Below the pieces are notes generated by a model. It was not told the origin of the DNA. It made no database searches and saw only the letters and a program-made list of their open reading frames with translations. From Trichuris trichiura (lineage: Eukaryota; Nematoda; Enoplea; Trichinellida; Trichuridae), in NCBI GenBank assembly GCA_037903355.1, contig JBAJFE010000033.1, positions 124,001-188,000 of the forward strand: 64,000 nt of DNA, read 5' to 3'. Of this stretch, positions 52,074-61,189 are shown in pieces. The translations under genes were made by a program, and so were the position numbers. The first letter of the stretch is position 1. Each line of letters opens with the position of its first letter.

Positions 52074-52221
52074 TGTAATGCGTCGGGATATGAGCAGAGA
52101 GTGCGTAACCTGAGAATGAGAGAAGAGACAGTAGCTGCGAGGTAGGTCGCGAGTTGGCTGGTTGTTGCGTGTAGCTGTGTCCGAGACGAATAAACGGTTT
52201 GTGTTATCCCCGCGTGTTACA
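52074..52221 (+). repeat. Gypsy-A 5' LTR
   Basis: 148 bp, starting TGTAATGCGTCGGG and ending CGCGTGTTACA. A GAATAAACG polyadenylation-like site lies at 52189-52197. Confidence 0.96.
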
Positions 52222-53145
52222 ATGGCGCAGCGAACAGGATTGAGCCCCGAAGGCCAGGCGACTCCAGGAGGACTGATGGTTCCCAACCCTGCGAGGATCG
52301 CTGCATCGCCGGAGGCGTTTAATGGAGATGGCGACTGGCACGAATGGATCGCTGCTTTCGAAATCTGTAGCCGGCTGAACGGCTGGACGGACGACGTGAA
52401 ATTACAATGGCTGCAGTTACGGTTAACAGGGGCGGCTGGACGTGTCTTTCGGCGGTTGCCGGAAAGTGCTGTTCGGTCTTTTGATGCTGCGAAGGCTGCT
52501 TTAGCAGAGACGTTTGAGGCTCCGGGGCAGCAGCTTGTACATGAAATGGCGTTTCGGTCGAGAAGGAAATTGCCAACGGAGAGCTGGACAGCTCATGCAG
52601 AAGCGTTGCTGTCGTTAGCAGAGAAGGCGTATCCGTCGTTGGACGGCTCTGCTGTTGACGCTATGGTCAACGCGCAGTTGCTGCAATCGATCCAAGATCC
52701 GCAGCTGCAGTATCTGGTGCGTCGAGCGATGCCCACGACAGTGGCTGAGTCAGTCCGCGAACTGACAGTTCAGCAAACGCTGCAGTCTTCACTGCGCCGA
52801 CCGTCAGCAGTTGCTTCGGCTGAAGAATGGGGGTCACCAGCGAGCATAATGGATCCAGTAGTCTCCTCTGAACCAGCAGCAGTAACCGACATTGAGAGCC
52901 GCTTGGACAACATAAAACAGAGCATTCGTCAGTTGCGACAACTGGTGATCTCTAATGGAACTGAAAACGTTATGGTCGTCAATGCTAGACGGCGCATGCG
53001 AAATGAGCCGAGAGAACGGCTTCGGCGACGGTTGCAGTGTTGGAAATGTCAGGGCTACGGGCACCTTGCTCGTCGATGCCCGAGCTATTCGGAAAACGCA
53101 GGAGGGCCATCCACAGGGACCGAGCGGATGGCCTGGAACAACTGA
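52222..53145 (+). CDS. gag: Gypsy-A Gag (307 aa), capsid and one zinc knuckle
   Basis: The start is the ATG immediately after the LTR, in an AATGGCG context. Residues 1-20 (MAQRTGLSPEGQATPGGLMV) lead into a capsid-like helical region with PEAFNGDGDWHEWIAAFEIC (near 35-55), LQWLQLRLTGAAGRVFRRLP and SWTAHAEALLSLAEKAYPSL, typical of Ty3/Gypsy gag. Near residue 273 is CWKCQGYGHLARRC, a CCHC nucleic-acid-binding knuckle. Gag forms the particle that packages the RNA. The stop at 53143-53145 overlaps pol, which is in the -1 frame. An earlier in-frame ATG at 52162 lies in the LTR and would extend the product by 20 residues; the post-LTR start fits better. Confidence 0.92.
   Translation: MAQRTGLSPEGQATPGGLMVPNPARIAASPEAFNGDGDWHEWIAAFEICSRLNGWTDDVKLQWLQLRLTGAAGRVFRRLPESAVRSFDAAKAALAETFEAPGQQLVHEMAFRSRRKLPTESWTAHAEALLSLAEKAYPSLDGSAVDAMVNAQLLQSIQDPQLQYLVRRAMPTTVAESVRELTVQQTLQSSLRRPSAVASAEEWGSPASIMDPVVSSEPAAVTDIESRLDNIKQSIRQLRQLVISNGTENVMVVNARRRMRNEPRERLRRRLQCWKCQGYGHLARRCPSYSENAGGPSTGTERMAWNN
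52223..52241 (+). other. Gypsy-A primer-binding site overlapping the gag start codon
   Basis: TGGCGCAGCGAACAGGATT starts one base after the LTR and uses the TG of the gag ATG. It resembles the 3'-end complement of tRNA-Ser species (TGGCGC, then CAGGATT), with several differences, so the tRNA assignment is tentative. Confidence 0.55.
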
Positions 53146-56100
53146 AGGCGGTCCAGAACCAACCGACGGCAAATGCAACCGTTGCCCCACGGGTATTTGT
53201 TAACGCATCCGTGAATGGGATACATTTGTGTATGCTGGTGGATACTGGCGCAGGCAGAACTTTGATCAGCTCAGACGTTTTCCAGAGAGTCGGCGGCCAC
53301 ATGGCGCTTCAGCGAAGCGCTGTTCGACTGATTCTCGCTGATGGTTCTCCTCTTCCTGTTGTCGGCGAAGCACGCCTCCGTATCCGCCTTGCCTCGAAAA
53401 ATTTCGCAATCGATGCCGTTGTGGTCGACAGATTGCATTATTCAGCTTTATTGGGAATTGACTTTCTTACGCTACATGGATTTGTCGTGGACCTCAAGCG
53501 GAATGTTTTGTCCTGCGAAGGTGCCGCGCAAGTGCCTTTAGTACTCAAGGCAGATGATCAGCCCAGTTGTGTGGAAGAATGCGTATACGTTGCAGAAGAC
53601 AGGAATGTCGCTCCTAGATCGACAGCAGCAGTGTCCTGCTCTATTAAGAGGACATTTTCAGGTGATGCAATTTTTGAAAGTAGTCATCACTTTGAACGGC
53701 AAGGCGGTTATGCGGCCAGGAGCCTTGTCACCGTGCTAAATGGTAGATTTAGGACGTTCATTCTGAACCCTACGCAACAGGAGTTCTGCGTGAGAAAGGG
53801 GGCACTGCTGGGGAAGCTCACCGGCATACAGACGCAAGACGCTTGCTCAGCGGCACTGGCGACGACAAACGTGAATCAGATGAGCCATTCTCCCTTGAAA
53901 CCTGCGCTGATGAAGTTAGCGAGAGAAGCGGCTGGTGCGAGTCTGGACGAGAGGCAAATAAGTATGCTATTTGGTGTTCTGTGGAATTACCGTGGCGTTT
54001 TCGCCGTTGGGAAACGCGACTTAGGTCGCACAAAGGTTTTACGCCACAAGATAACGTTAACAGAAGGAGCGAGACCGGTAAGGCAGCCGCTGCGGCGCTT
54101 ATGCCCGAAAGATAGGAAAGAGGTTAGCGCGTTATTAAGAAATCTCATCGATGACAAATTGATTGAGCCATCTGAGAGCCCGTGGGCGGCAGGAGTTGTG
54201 CCAGTTCGCAAGAAGGACGGGTCGATTCGCTTATGTGTGGACTACAGAAAACTGAATGAGCTGACGAAAAAGGATGCTTATCCCTTGCCAAGAATTGACG
54301 AGACCTTGGATTCTCTGTCTGGAACCCAGTTCTTTTCTACTATCGATCTCCTAAGTGGCTACTGGCAGGTAGAATTAGAACAAGAGGCCAAGGAAAAGAC
54401 AGCCTTTATTACTCATGATGGGTTGTTCCACTTTAACGTGATGCCCTTCGGACTGACAGGGGCCCCAGCTACCTTTCAACGGCTAATGGAACTAACTCTC
54501 GCTGGGCTTAAGTGGGAGGCATGCCTCGTTTATCTGGATGATGTAATAATTTTTAGCCGCACTTTCAATGAGCACTTAGAACGCCTGGGGAAAGTATTGC
54601 AACGTTTTCGGCAAGCAGGGCTAAAGATCAGCCCTACGAAATGTCAATTTCTTCGTAAAGAAATAACCTTTCTTGGACATTTAATCTCGGCAGCTGGTGT
54701 ATCTCCTGATAAAACGCTTACGGAGAAGGTCAAAAGCTACCCTACGCCGACATGCCTCCATGAACTGCAGAGCTTCCTCGGCTTGGCGGCATATTACCGC
54801 CGTTTTGTGCGCGGATTTGCCGGGATCTCCGCGCCTCTTTATCGACTTACACGGAAGAACGTGGAATTCGTTTGGTCCAGAGATTGTGCAGATGCATTTT
54901 CCAAGCTAAAGGACGCTTTGACGAGTGAGCCTGTTCTGCGTTTTCCGGATTTCACCAAATCCTTCATTTTGGATACTGATGCGAGCATGGTAGCAATTGG
55001 CGCTGTGTTATCTCAGTTGGATGAAAAGGGCCAAGAACATCCCGTGGCCTTCGGCAGTCGAATACTCTCTCGTGCGGAGCAGAAATACTGTGTAACACGG
55101 CGTGAAATGCTAGCAGTCATAACTTTCATTGAACAATTCGCCCCATACTTACAAGAAGAATTCATTCTCCGTACAGACCACGGTGCCCTACAGTGGCTTC
55201 AGTCTTTTAAGGATGCTGACGGCCAATGGGCCAGGTGGCAATATAAATTGCAGCGTTTCCGTTTTACAGTTGTCCATCGGCCTGGACGACAACATGCGAA
55301 TGCTGATAGCTTGTCGCGTATCGTGTGCAAGCAGTGTGGTCGGAACGGCGAGGTACCATGTCCCACCGCGAACGCCGCCACCGCGGCCGAGATCGCTGCC
55401 ATTAGCTTCTCAGATATGAATGGTGTGAAGGAGAAACAGTTACGAGACTTGGACATTGCACCGTTTTGGTTAGCAAAAAAGTCAAACAGTAAAGCAAAAC
55501 TGCCAACAAGACAGTCAAAAGCAACTTCTCTGTTACTGGCTAACTGGGATCGTCTCCGTTTGCAAAACGAAGTCCTGTGGCGTGAGTGGTATGAGGACGA
55601 TGGCTCCGTAAGGTTGCAGTTGCTTGTCCCTAGCGAAATGGTTCCGCAAGTTTTGCAAGAAACTCACAGTGCGGCCACGGCGGGCCACCTTGGCGAAGGA
55701 AAAACTTTAGCGCGTGCGAATGAACGTTTCTACTGGCCGGGCTATCGTTCGGATGTGAAGCGTTACGTTAGATCGTGTTGGGAATGCAACACGCGAAATA
55801 ATGTATTCCCCAAAAAGAGGTCCCCGCTACAGCTACAGGAAGTAAGCCACACTTGGCAGAAACTTTCACTGGACATAGCTGGCCCTCTACCGATGACTGA
55901 CAAAGGAAACCGCTACATTCTAATGGTGGTGGACGCTTTCTCGAAATATGCGGAGGCCATCCCAATGCCGAATCAACAGGCAGAGACTGTAGCAACGGCA
56001 TTAGTGCAAGAAGTCCTGTGCAGGTATGGAGTCCCAGAAGTGATACACACGGACCAAGGAACGCAATTCGAATCCGAATTGTTTAAAGGGGTTTGCGATG

Positions 56101-57023
56101 AACTAGGCGTTCAGAAGACGAGAACTACGCCTTACCATCCGTCTAGTAATGGTCAGGCGGAACGCATGAACCGGACCGTGTGGAACATGCTCGCCAAAAC
56201 TATTGCTCCCAATGGGAAAGATTGGGATCTCATTTTACCGAAGGTAATGATGGCATATAGAGTGAGCATTCACAGTAGTACCGGGCAGTCGCCCTACAGA
56301 ATGATGTTCGGCCGGCACTGCCGTGTCCCTGAGGACGTCGCACAGCATCTCGAATCAACATCTCAAACACCGGAACGGCACGTGGAAAATTTGGAAGGAA
56401 TACTGAAGCGATTGGACGAGAAGGCCAAGAGTAGGGCAACGAGAGAGGCAAGGCGACAGAAGCTGTACTACGATTCCCATGTTCGTCCACGGCACCTTAA
56501 CGTTGGTGACACAGTTTTATTGTTTGTGCCCCGTGTCCTTCAGGGACAAAAACGGAAGTTTTTGAGGCCCTGGAAGGGTCTATACCGAATAACCGCCCAG
56601 TTATCTCCGGTTACGTATAGAATTCAGCATGCTAAAAGGAGGAGAGATGTGCACGTGGTGCACGCAGATCGCCTGAAGACTTGTCCGCCTGACATCCGCC
56701 TGCCTGAAAAATCAGCAAGAGAACATGCAGGTATGCGACGGCAGACTAGTCCCCGGCCGCCAAGCGGTCAACCGGACTTGAAAACCTGGAGTGGAAGGCG
56801 ACAGGCCGGCGGCTACCTGCCCGCAAGAATGGTCATCGGGGAGGACGTGTGCACGGAAAACGCTGGTGCACAGCTGTTCGAGCACCCTTCCGGCTCTGGA
56901 CCCGTGCTGTCAAAGGAAAGGCCCAGGCGGGCTACGCGCCCTCCCTGCCGTTTTGCAGATTACATAATCGAGACGCAACGGCATCGTCGTCATGAGGACA
57001 TGACTTTTCCAAGGAAGGGATAA
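53037..57023 (+). CDS. pol: Gypsy-A Pol polyprotein (protease, RT, RNase H, integrase), 1328 codons open
   Basis: Order: protease with CMLVDTGAGRTLIS (near 66-78); RT with RLCVDYRKLNELTKKDAYPL, FSTIDLLSGYWQVEL and CLVYLDDVIIFSRT (active site near 500); RNase H with ILDTDASMVAIGAVLSQ (near 645) and LRTDHGALQWL; integrase zinc domain THSAATAGHLG...CWECN (near 875-915); integrase core LDIAGPL (Asp near 946), HTDQGTQFES (Asp near 1005) and SSNGQAERMNR (Glu near 1040); C-terminal GPY/F-like PWKGLYRITAQLSPVTYRIQ. All key residues are present. It is read in the -1 frame relative to gag with at least 109 nt overlap, so expression needs frameshifting; GGAAAAC at 53091-53097 is a weak slippery candidate. 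The Met at 53037 is only the first Met of the open frame. Confidence 0.95.
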   Translation: MLEMSGLRAPCSSMPELFGKRRRAIHRDRADGLEQLKAVQNQPTANATVAPRVFVNASVNGIHLCMLVDTGAGRTLISSDVFQRVGGHMALQRSAVRLILADGSPLPVVGEARLRIRLASKNFAIDAVVVDRLHYSALLGIDFLTLHGFVVDLKRNVLSCEGAAQVPLVLKADDQPSCVEECVYVAEDRNVAPRSTAAVSCSIKRTFSGDAIFESSHHFERQGGYAARSLVTVLNGRFRTFILNPTQQEFCVRKGALLGKLTGIQTQDACSAALATTNVNQMSHSPLKPALMKLAREAAGASLDERQISMLFGVLWNYRGVFAVGKRDLGRTKVLRHKITLTEGARPVRQPLRRLCPKDRKEVSALLRNLIDDKLIEPSESPWAAGVVPVRKKDGSIRLCVDYRKLNELTKKDAYPLPRIDETLDSLSGTQFFSTIDLLSGYWQVELEQEAKEKTAFITHDGLFHFNVMPFGLTGAPATFQRLMELTLAGLKWEACLVYLDDVIIFSRTFNEHLERLGKVLQRFRQAGLKISPTKCQFLRKEITFLGHLISAAGVSPDKTLTEKVKSYPTPTCLHELQSFLGLAAYYRRFVRGFAGISAPLYRLTRKNVEFVWSRDCADAFSKLKDALTSEPVLRFPDFTKSFILDTDASMVAIGAVLSQLDEKGQEHPVAFGSRILSRAEQKYCVTRREMLAVITFIEQFAPYLQEEFILRTDHGALQWLQSFKDADGQWARWQYKLQRFRFTVVHRPGRQHANADSLSRIVCKQCGRNGEVPCPTANAATAAEIAAISFSDMNGVKEKQLRDLDIAPFWLAKKSNSKAKLPTRQSKATSLLLANWDRLRLQNEVLWREWYEDDGSVRLQLLVPSEMVPQVLQETHSAATAGHLGEGKTLARANERFYWPGYRSDVKRYVRSCWECNTRNNVFPKKRSPLQLQEVSHTWQKLSLDIAGPLPMTDKGNRYILMVVDAFSKYAEAIPMPNQQAETVATALVQEVLCRYGVPEVIHTDQGTQFESELFKGVCDELGVQKTRTTPYHPSSNGQAERMNRTVWNMLAKTIAPNGKDWDLILPKVMMAYRVSIHSSTGQSPYRMMFGRHCRVPEDVAQHLESTSQTPERHVENLEGILKRLDEKAKSRATREARRQKLYYDSHVRPRHLNVGDTVLLFVPRVLQGQKRKFLRPWKGLYRITAQLSPVTYRIQHAKRRRDVHVVHADRLKTCPPDIRLPEKSAREHAGMRRQTSPRPPSGQPDLKTWSGRRQAGGYLPARMVIGEDVCTENAGAQLFEHPSGSGPVLSKERPRRATRPPCRFADYIIETQRHRRHEDMTFPRKG
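57010..57023 (+). other. Gypsy-A polypurine tract
   Basis: CAAGGAAGGGATAA lies directly upstream of the 3' LTR and contains the Pol stop codon. It would prime plus-strand synthesis. Confidence 0.75.
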
Positions 57024-57171
57024 TGTAATGCGTCGGGATATGAGCAGAGAGTGCGTAACCTGAGAATGAGAGAAGAGACAGTAGCTGCGAGGTAGGTCGC
57101 GAGTTGGCTGGTTGTTGCGTGTAGCTGTGTCCGAGACGAATAAACGGTTTGTGTTATCCCCGCGTGTTACA
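57024..57171 (+). repeat. Gypsy-A 3' LTR
   Basis: Identical over 148 bp to the 5' LTR. Confidence 0.96.
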
Positions 57172-57289
57172 CGAATAAAACGGGTTTAAAAACGTTAAAG
57201 TTTTTCCAAAATAAATTTAAAAACCCGTTACGAAGAAGAGAAAAAAAGAAAAAAGAAGAAAAAAATAGTTATTGAGTACAGATAGAAGG

Positions 57290-58440
57290 GATGAGACTAT
57301 CGTTCAGTGATGGAAGAATTCTTTACGGAAAAAGGAATTCTCCTTCGGAATGTAATAGCCGTTATGACAGATGGTGCGCCAGCTATGCTCGGATGTCAGC
57401 GGAGATTCATACCGTACCTAGAAAACATAGTTCCCAACGTGCTGTGGATCCATTGCGTGTTGCATCGGCAGCATCTCGTAGCCCGTCGTTTGAGCCCGCT
57501 TTTGAATGAATCCTTTCGATATTTCATCAACGCGGTAAACAAAATCAAAAGTAATCCGTTCAGTGACAGACTTTTAGATGACTATGTGATGAAAATAACA
57601 AGGATTTCAATCGTCTACTTCTACGCACTACTTCGAACAGATGGCTGTCAAAAGGTGCTTGCCTGTCCAGATTTTTCGACCTGTACGAATCAGTTCTTCA
57701 ATTTTTTGAACAGGAGCACGCTTCGCTGAGCGAGAACTTGCGTAATCGGAAAGCAGACATAGCGTACTTAGCAGACTTGTATTTTAAATTTAATGAGATG
57801 AATAAGCAGCTCCAGGCGGACGACCTGAACTTGAATAAGATAAAATCAGTTACCTTTGCGTTTATGTCAAAGCTGCCTTTCTTCAAGCGCAACTTCCCAA
57901 AGAGCGAGTTGTCCCAGTTTCAAAGTCTCACCCAAGTGGGAAACGAAGGTGAGATCTCTGAAGCGGTTGTGGAATTGTACTGTGAGCATCTCCAAGCGCT
58001 GCACGACGATTTCACACGTCGCTTTCAGGACATTTTGTCTATGGTGATCCCAGACAGGGTGATCAATCCGCTAACAAATTTGAACGACGAAGAGACCTCG
58101 CTGCAAGTAGAGCCACTGGAGTTGCTGTCGAACGTGGAGTTGAAGGCCAGGTTACCACAGGGTTATCAACAGTTTTGGCTGCAGAAAGAAGTCCCGATGT
58201 TGTACTTTGGCGTATGCAGTGTGACAAAAAGTCACTAATTTGTCTTCTCTCATCTAGTCTAGTCGAGCGCGCATTTAGTATCGTTACGGACCTAGTGACG
58301 AAGAAACGCAGCCAGCTGCAAGTAGTCAGACGGGACGATCCGCGTCTGCGAGTTACTTCGATGGAGCCCAACATCCACAGGCTAGTTTGATTGCATCGGG
58401 GCGAGCCAAGCAGCTCTCGTTGACTTCTTGAAAAACAGTT
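57290..58440 (+). pseudogene. hAT-2 transposase, catalytic and C-terminal region
   Basis: 57307-57729 reads MEEFFTEKGILLRNVIAVMT, DGAPAMLGCQRRFIPYLENI, CVLHRQHLVARRLSPLLNES; 57738-58238 reads LADLYFKFNEMNKQLQADDL and DDFTRRFQDILSMVIPDRVI; 58175-58390 has SSSLVERAFSIVTDLVTKKR, the dimerisation domain. Frames change twice. It completes the protein begun at 50778-51333, and together they outline a transposase of about 600-650 residues before decay. The same segments in 2268-3450 are more degraded. Confidence 0.87.
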
Positions 58441-58566
58441 TGCAGAAATAAATCTGTACAGCTTTAGTTCAGCTTCTGGCGTTGCAACCATTTCAGCCAA
58501 TCAGTGCACTCGAAGTTGGCCAATGAGAATTGAGAGCCCAAACCATCTTCACCTTAAGAAACACTG

Positions 58567-59254
58567 GATTGCAGAATCACACTACGCTAGCGTACGAACC
58601 GCACCAGAATGTCCTTGTAGCGCGCATGCGCCAGGACTTGAAAGCCTCCCTGACAGCAGTCCTGCATGGTAATCCCAATTGGGTCGATGCCCTCCCAATA
58701 GTCCTGACGGGCATGCACGCCGCTTTCACGCCTGATATCAGAGCATCGACTGCTGAGCTTGTGTCAGTTTCTTGGCAAAGGTGCCGAAGAACCGCAGACA
58801 ACTTTTGCTCAGGATCTGCACTGAACCGTTGTCCGGTTGCGTCGCAAGGACACTGCGTGGCATCATCCGGTTTCAGGCCGACCAGTGCTCGTGTCGCCGT
58901 CTTTACAGTCAGCGACATCGTGTTCGTCCGGGTTAACTTCAACAGATCTCCTCTGCAGCCCCTTTACAAGGAGCCTTTCCCGTGGTCGAGCGTGGAACCT
59001 GGTCCCATCACTTCGAGCTCGACGGTGGAGTCGACTTTCTCTCGATCAGTAGGCTGAAACCAGCCTTCCTTTAGCCTTGCAGCCTGAAGCCGGCAACCAA
59101 CCTTCTGAGGATCATTCTGTGCTGCCCACTTCTGACGCGCGCAGAGCTAATCTTCCTCTCCAGCTTGTACGCAGTCGGGCTGGGTGCCTCGTCCTCCAAC
59201 AAGATATTCTGACTGACTCCCCTCCGAACAATCGCAGAACCTGGGGGAGAGAGG
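58567..59254 (+). pseudogene. Gypsy-B integrase, C-terminal part
   Basis: Directly after hAT-2, in the frame left at 49722, it reads NHTTLAYEPHQNVLVARMRQ, DLKASLTAVLHGNPNWVDAL and PIVLTGMHAAFTPDIRASTA, then ELVSVSW, matching the Ty3/Gypsy integrase stretch that normally carries YHPQxNGLVER. The catalytic Glu position is VAR instead of VER, so it is inactive. Later VASSGFRPTSARVAVFTVSD and PLYKEPFPW resemble the tail of such integrases. 59243-59254 (GGGGGAGAGAGG) is a good polypurine tract. Confidence 0.82.
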
Positions 59255-59371
59255 TGTAGCAGTTCTCCAAGTTCTGCTGATGAAATGGATTGCATCATGG
59301 CAGTTATGCATTGCTTAGCTTACGGTTCAAGTCAGTCTTGTCGTGCTTCTTTTATAACGCGCTTGCTTATA
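59255..59371 (+). repeat. Gypsy-B 3' LTR, truncated by a Tigger
   Basis: It starts TGTAGCAGTTCTCC after the polypurine tract; 59317-59371 is related to 39501-39556. It is cut at TA 59370-59371 by element T3. Confidence 0.6.
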
Positions 59372-59708
59372 CAGTCAGCCCTCGTTATCCGCGGATTCTA
59401 TACAACGCGGTTAGTCCGCCGAGAAATAGTGACGTCAGCTTTTACACAGCAGTACACCAGATAAAGCCTAGAACAGTCAGTGGCTGCTGAAAGCGTTTGT
59501 GGGGAGTCGCATTCAGTGAATGCGAGGACCTAGGTGCCGTCGATGAGGAGGTCATGGACATAGTGAATATTGCCAAGGAGTTGGGAGGTGAGGGCTTCTC
59601 TGACATGATAGAAGACGATATCAGGGAGCACATAGAAGATTGTGGAAAACCGTTCACCAACGAGAAACTCGAGGAACTGATGCAATCACCTACGGGCAGC
59701 AACACATA
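59372..59708 (+). mobile_element. Tigger/pogo derivative T3, 3'-truncated
   Basis: The left end is CAGTCAGCCCTCGTTATCCG preceded by TA. A frame at 59497-59709 (WGVAFSECEDLGAVDEEV, RIEDCGKPF-like HIEDCGKPFTNEKLEELMQ) is collinear with T1 and T2 but stops at the acidic stretch, where unrelated sequence begins. No right TIR found. Confidence 0.72.
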
Positions 59709-60843
59709 AAGACCACGTCCCGCCGCTTCGGTCCGCACAAAGAACTCAAGGCGAGACAGGCCAATCTCTGCGCCCTGTTGGCATGTACAGTCTGGCCAGG
59801 TGTGATTTATAGCTTATTTATCCGCTATTATGTCCTTCACCTCCCCATTAATCACTATTAAGTTTATTCACCCCTTTGCACTGTATATAATCTCCCTTTT
59901 ATTACTCGTATTATCATTCTATTCGCATACTCAGGGGAGACAGTGGGTCCTCGTACGCCCGGTTTCGGTCGACATCGTGGCCCGCGAGAGTTGGCCTGAC
60001 CACCGCTCCCCACTCGTCGTTTATTCGTCTCGTCGTGCCTACACTCAATCGTATCGTTCCCCATCGTGCATTTTATATTCTTGAACACTGGGTGCAACAT
60101 TTTATATTATATTAAATATTATTAGCCAACATAGTCAGACATTATAGCGCACCTTATACATCGTTACGCTCGAACAGGCGGGTTGTGCAATATCGTCTCC
60201 TGTATCCCTGCTGTAGCAGGAAATATTCAAGCCTTTGCTGATGTTGTGTGGCTTACCGGACTTCGCAGTCATTTAGCGCTGTCCTGTATGATGCGAGCAA
60301 GCCATCGTAATGGAGCTTTGATTCAGAAGCCATCATACTTGACAATGTGCGACGACTGGAGATCCTCTCCCTTAAAGAACAGAAGTATGCCACATCCTTC
60401 CAGCGCTTGTCAAGATGGCACCACTTAGTGTTCTTTCAATCTCGAAGGTTTCATTGCTTCATTAAAGGATACGTTCTCGCATATTAGGCACATTGGCAAC
60501 CGCCTGTTAGCAGGGGGCATGCTAAGCCGCACTTCAAATATTCCATGCTGTGTTGGCCACTTTTCTTTTTTGTGCTCTCCATCAATGAATTTCTGCAGGA
60601 TTTCTTAAACTGTTCAAAGTGACAGGTCAAGCAAAACGACTTCCACAAACAATGTACCGGAAAAACGATGATACCAAGAAGTTTCAGCAAGTCTGCAACC
60701 GCGATAGAGTGAAATCAAATTATGGTGCAATGGAGCAAGGTAAACGTATTTATACAACTGAAATGAATACAGAACAATTAACGCTGCCTTGTAGGAGAAA
60801 CAGTAGTGCTTCAAGATGGTATTTCATGCAAAAACGTTGATTC
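59709..60843. other. Unassigned 1.1 kb
   Basis: No motif recognised in the frames at 59830-60100, 60183-60428 or 60619-60840. The last 200 bases may belong to the PLE-like repeat that follows. Confidence 0.25.
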
Positions 60844-61141
60844 ATGTCGAGTTTCTTTTACGGAAAGTTTGTCCTGTTAACAATATTTTTATTCCGGAGC
60901 TTTCGGGTCAAACGAGACCCGTCTTCAGCGGTATTAATATAAAGCAATGAAGTAACGAAAATTCACGGTGTTGAAATGATGTAATGGGTGTTGCGAGGGG
61001 ATGTTTTAACTGTTTAAAGTCGAATGTTTTAAAGTAGAGTTCCTTGTGTCCTCATCTTCTGTCTGTCAGCTAGCCATTTTTCTTGTTGTGGCTATGTGTT
61101 GTTCTTCAGACATGAAACTTTCCGTAAAAGAAACTCGACAT
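60844..61141. mobile_element. Small element bounded by 27-bp perfect inverted repeats, with hammerhead-like motif
   Basis: ATGTCGAGTTTCTTTTACGG plus AAAGTTT at 60844-60870 is mirrored exactly at 61115-61141. The interior is about 85% similar by eye to 34140-34380 and contains, on the minus strand, CTGAAGA (60928-60922), CGGGTCTCGTTTGACCCG, and GAAA (60904-60901). Confidence 0.72.
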
Positions 61142-61189
61142 AAAATTACACGGTCCCGTACCAAGTTACATTTACAAAACGTTGATTCT

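Larger units (their letters stand above)
52074..57171 (+). mobile_element. Ty3/Gypsy LTR retrotransposon Gypsy-A, apparently intact
   Basis: It is 5098 bp with two identical 148-bp LTRs (52074-52221 and 57024-57171), TG...CA, flanked by CGAA at 52070-52073 and 57172-57175. Primer site, gag with zinc knuckle, pol with protease-RT-RNaseH-integrase, and a purine tract before the 3' LTR are present, with no stop in pol. No envelope frame and no chromodomain are seen. It could be recently active. Confidence 0.96.
49723..58566 (+). mobile_element. hAT element hAT-2, expanded to 8.8 kb by nested insertions, TSD GATT(A/G)CAG
   Basis: The left end is CAGTGATTCTCATGG at 49723; the right end ACCTTAAGAAACACTG ends at 58566. 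The flanks GATTACAG (49715-49722) and GATTGCAG (58567-58574) match at 7 of 8. Without the insertions the element would be about 3 kb. Nested within are a MITE (50153-50387), a repeat with inverted ends (51395-57265) and Gypsy-A (52074-57171). Confidence 0.9.

Noticed and set aside
53091..53097. Confident -1 frameshift site GGAAAAC
   Set aside because: The first three bases are not identical, and re-pairing of the P-site tRNA would be poor; only mentioned as a weak candidate.
56230..56490. Envelope or accessory gene in Gypsy-A
   Set aside because: All extra frames within 52074-57171 are shadows of gag or pol; no frame between pol and the 3' LTR.
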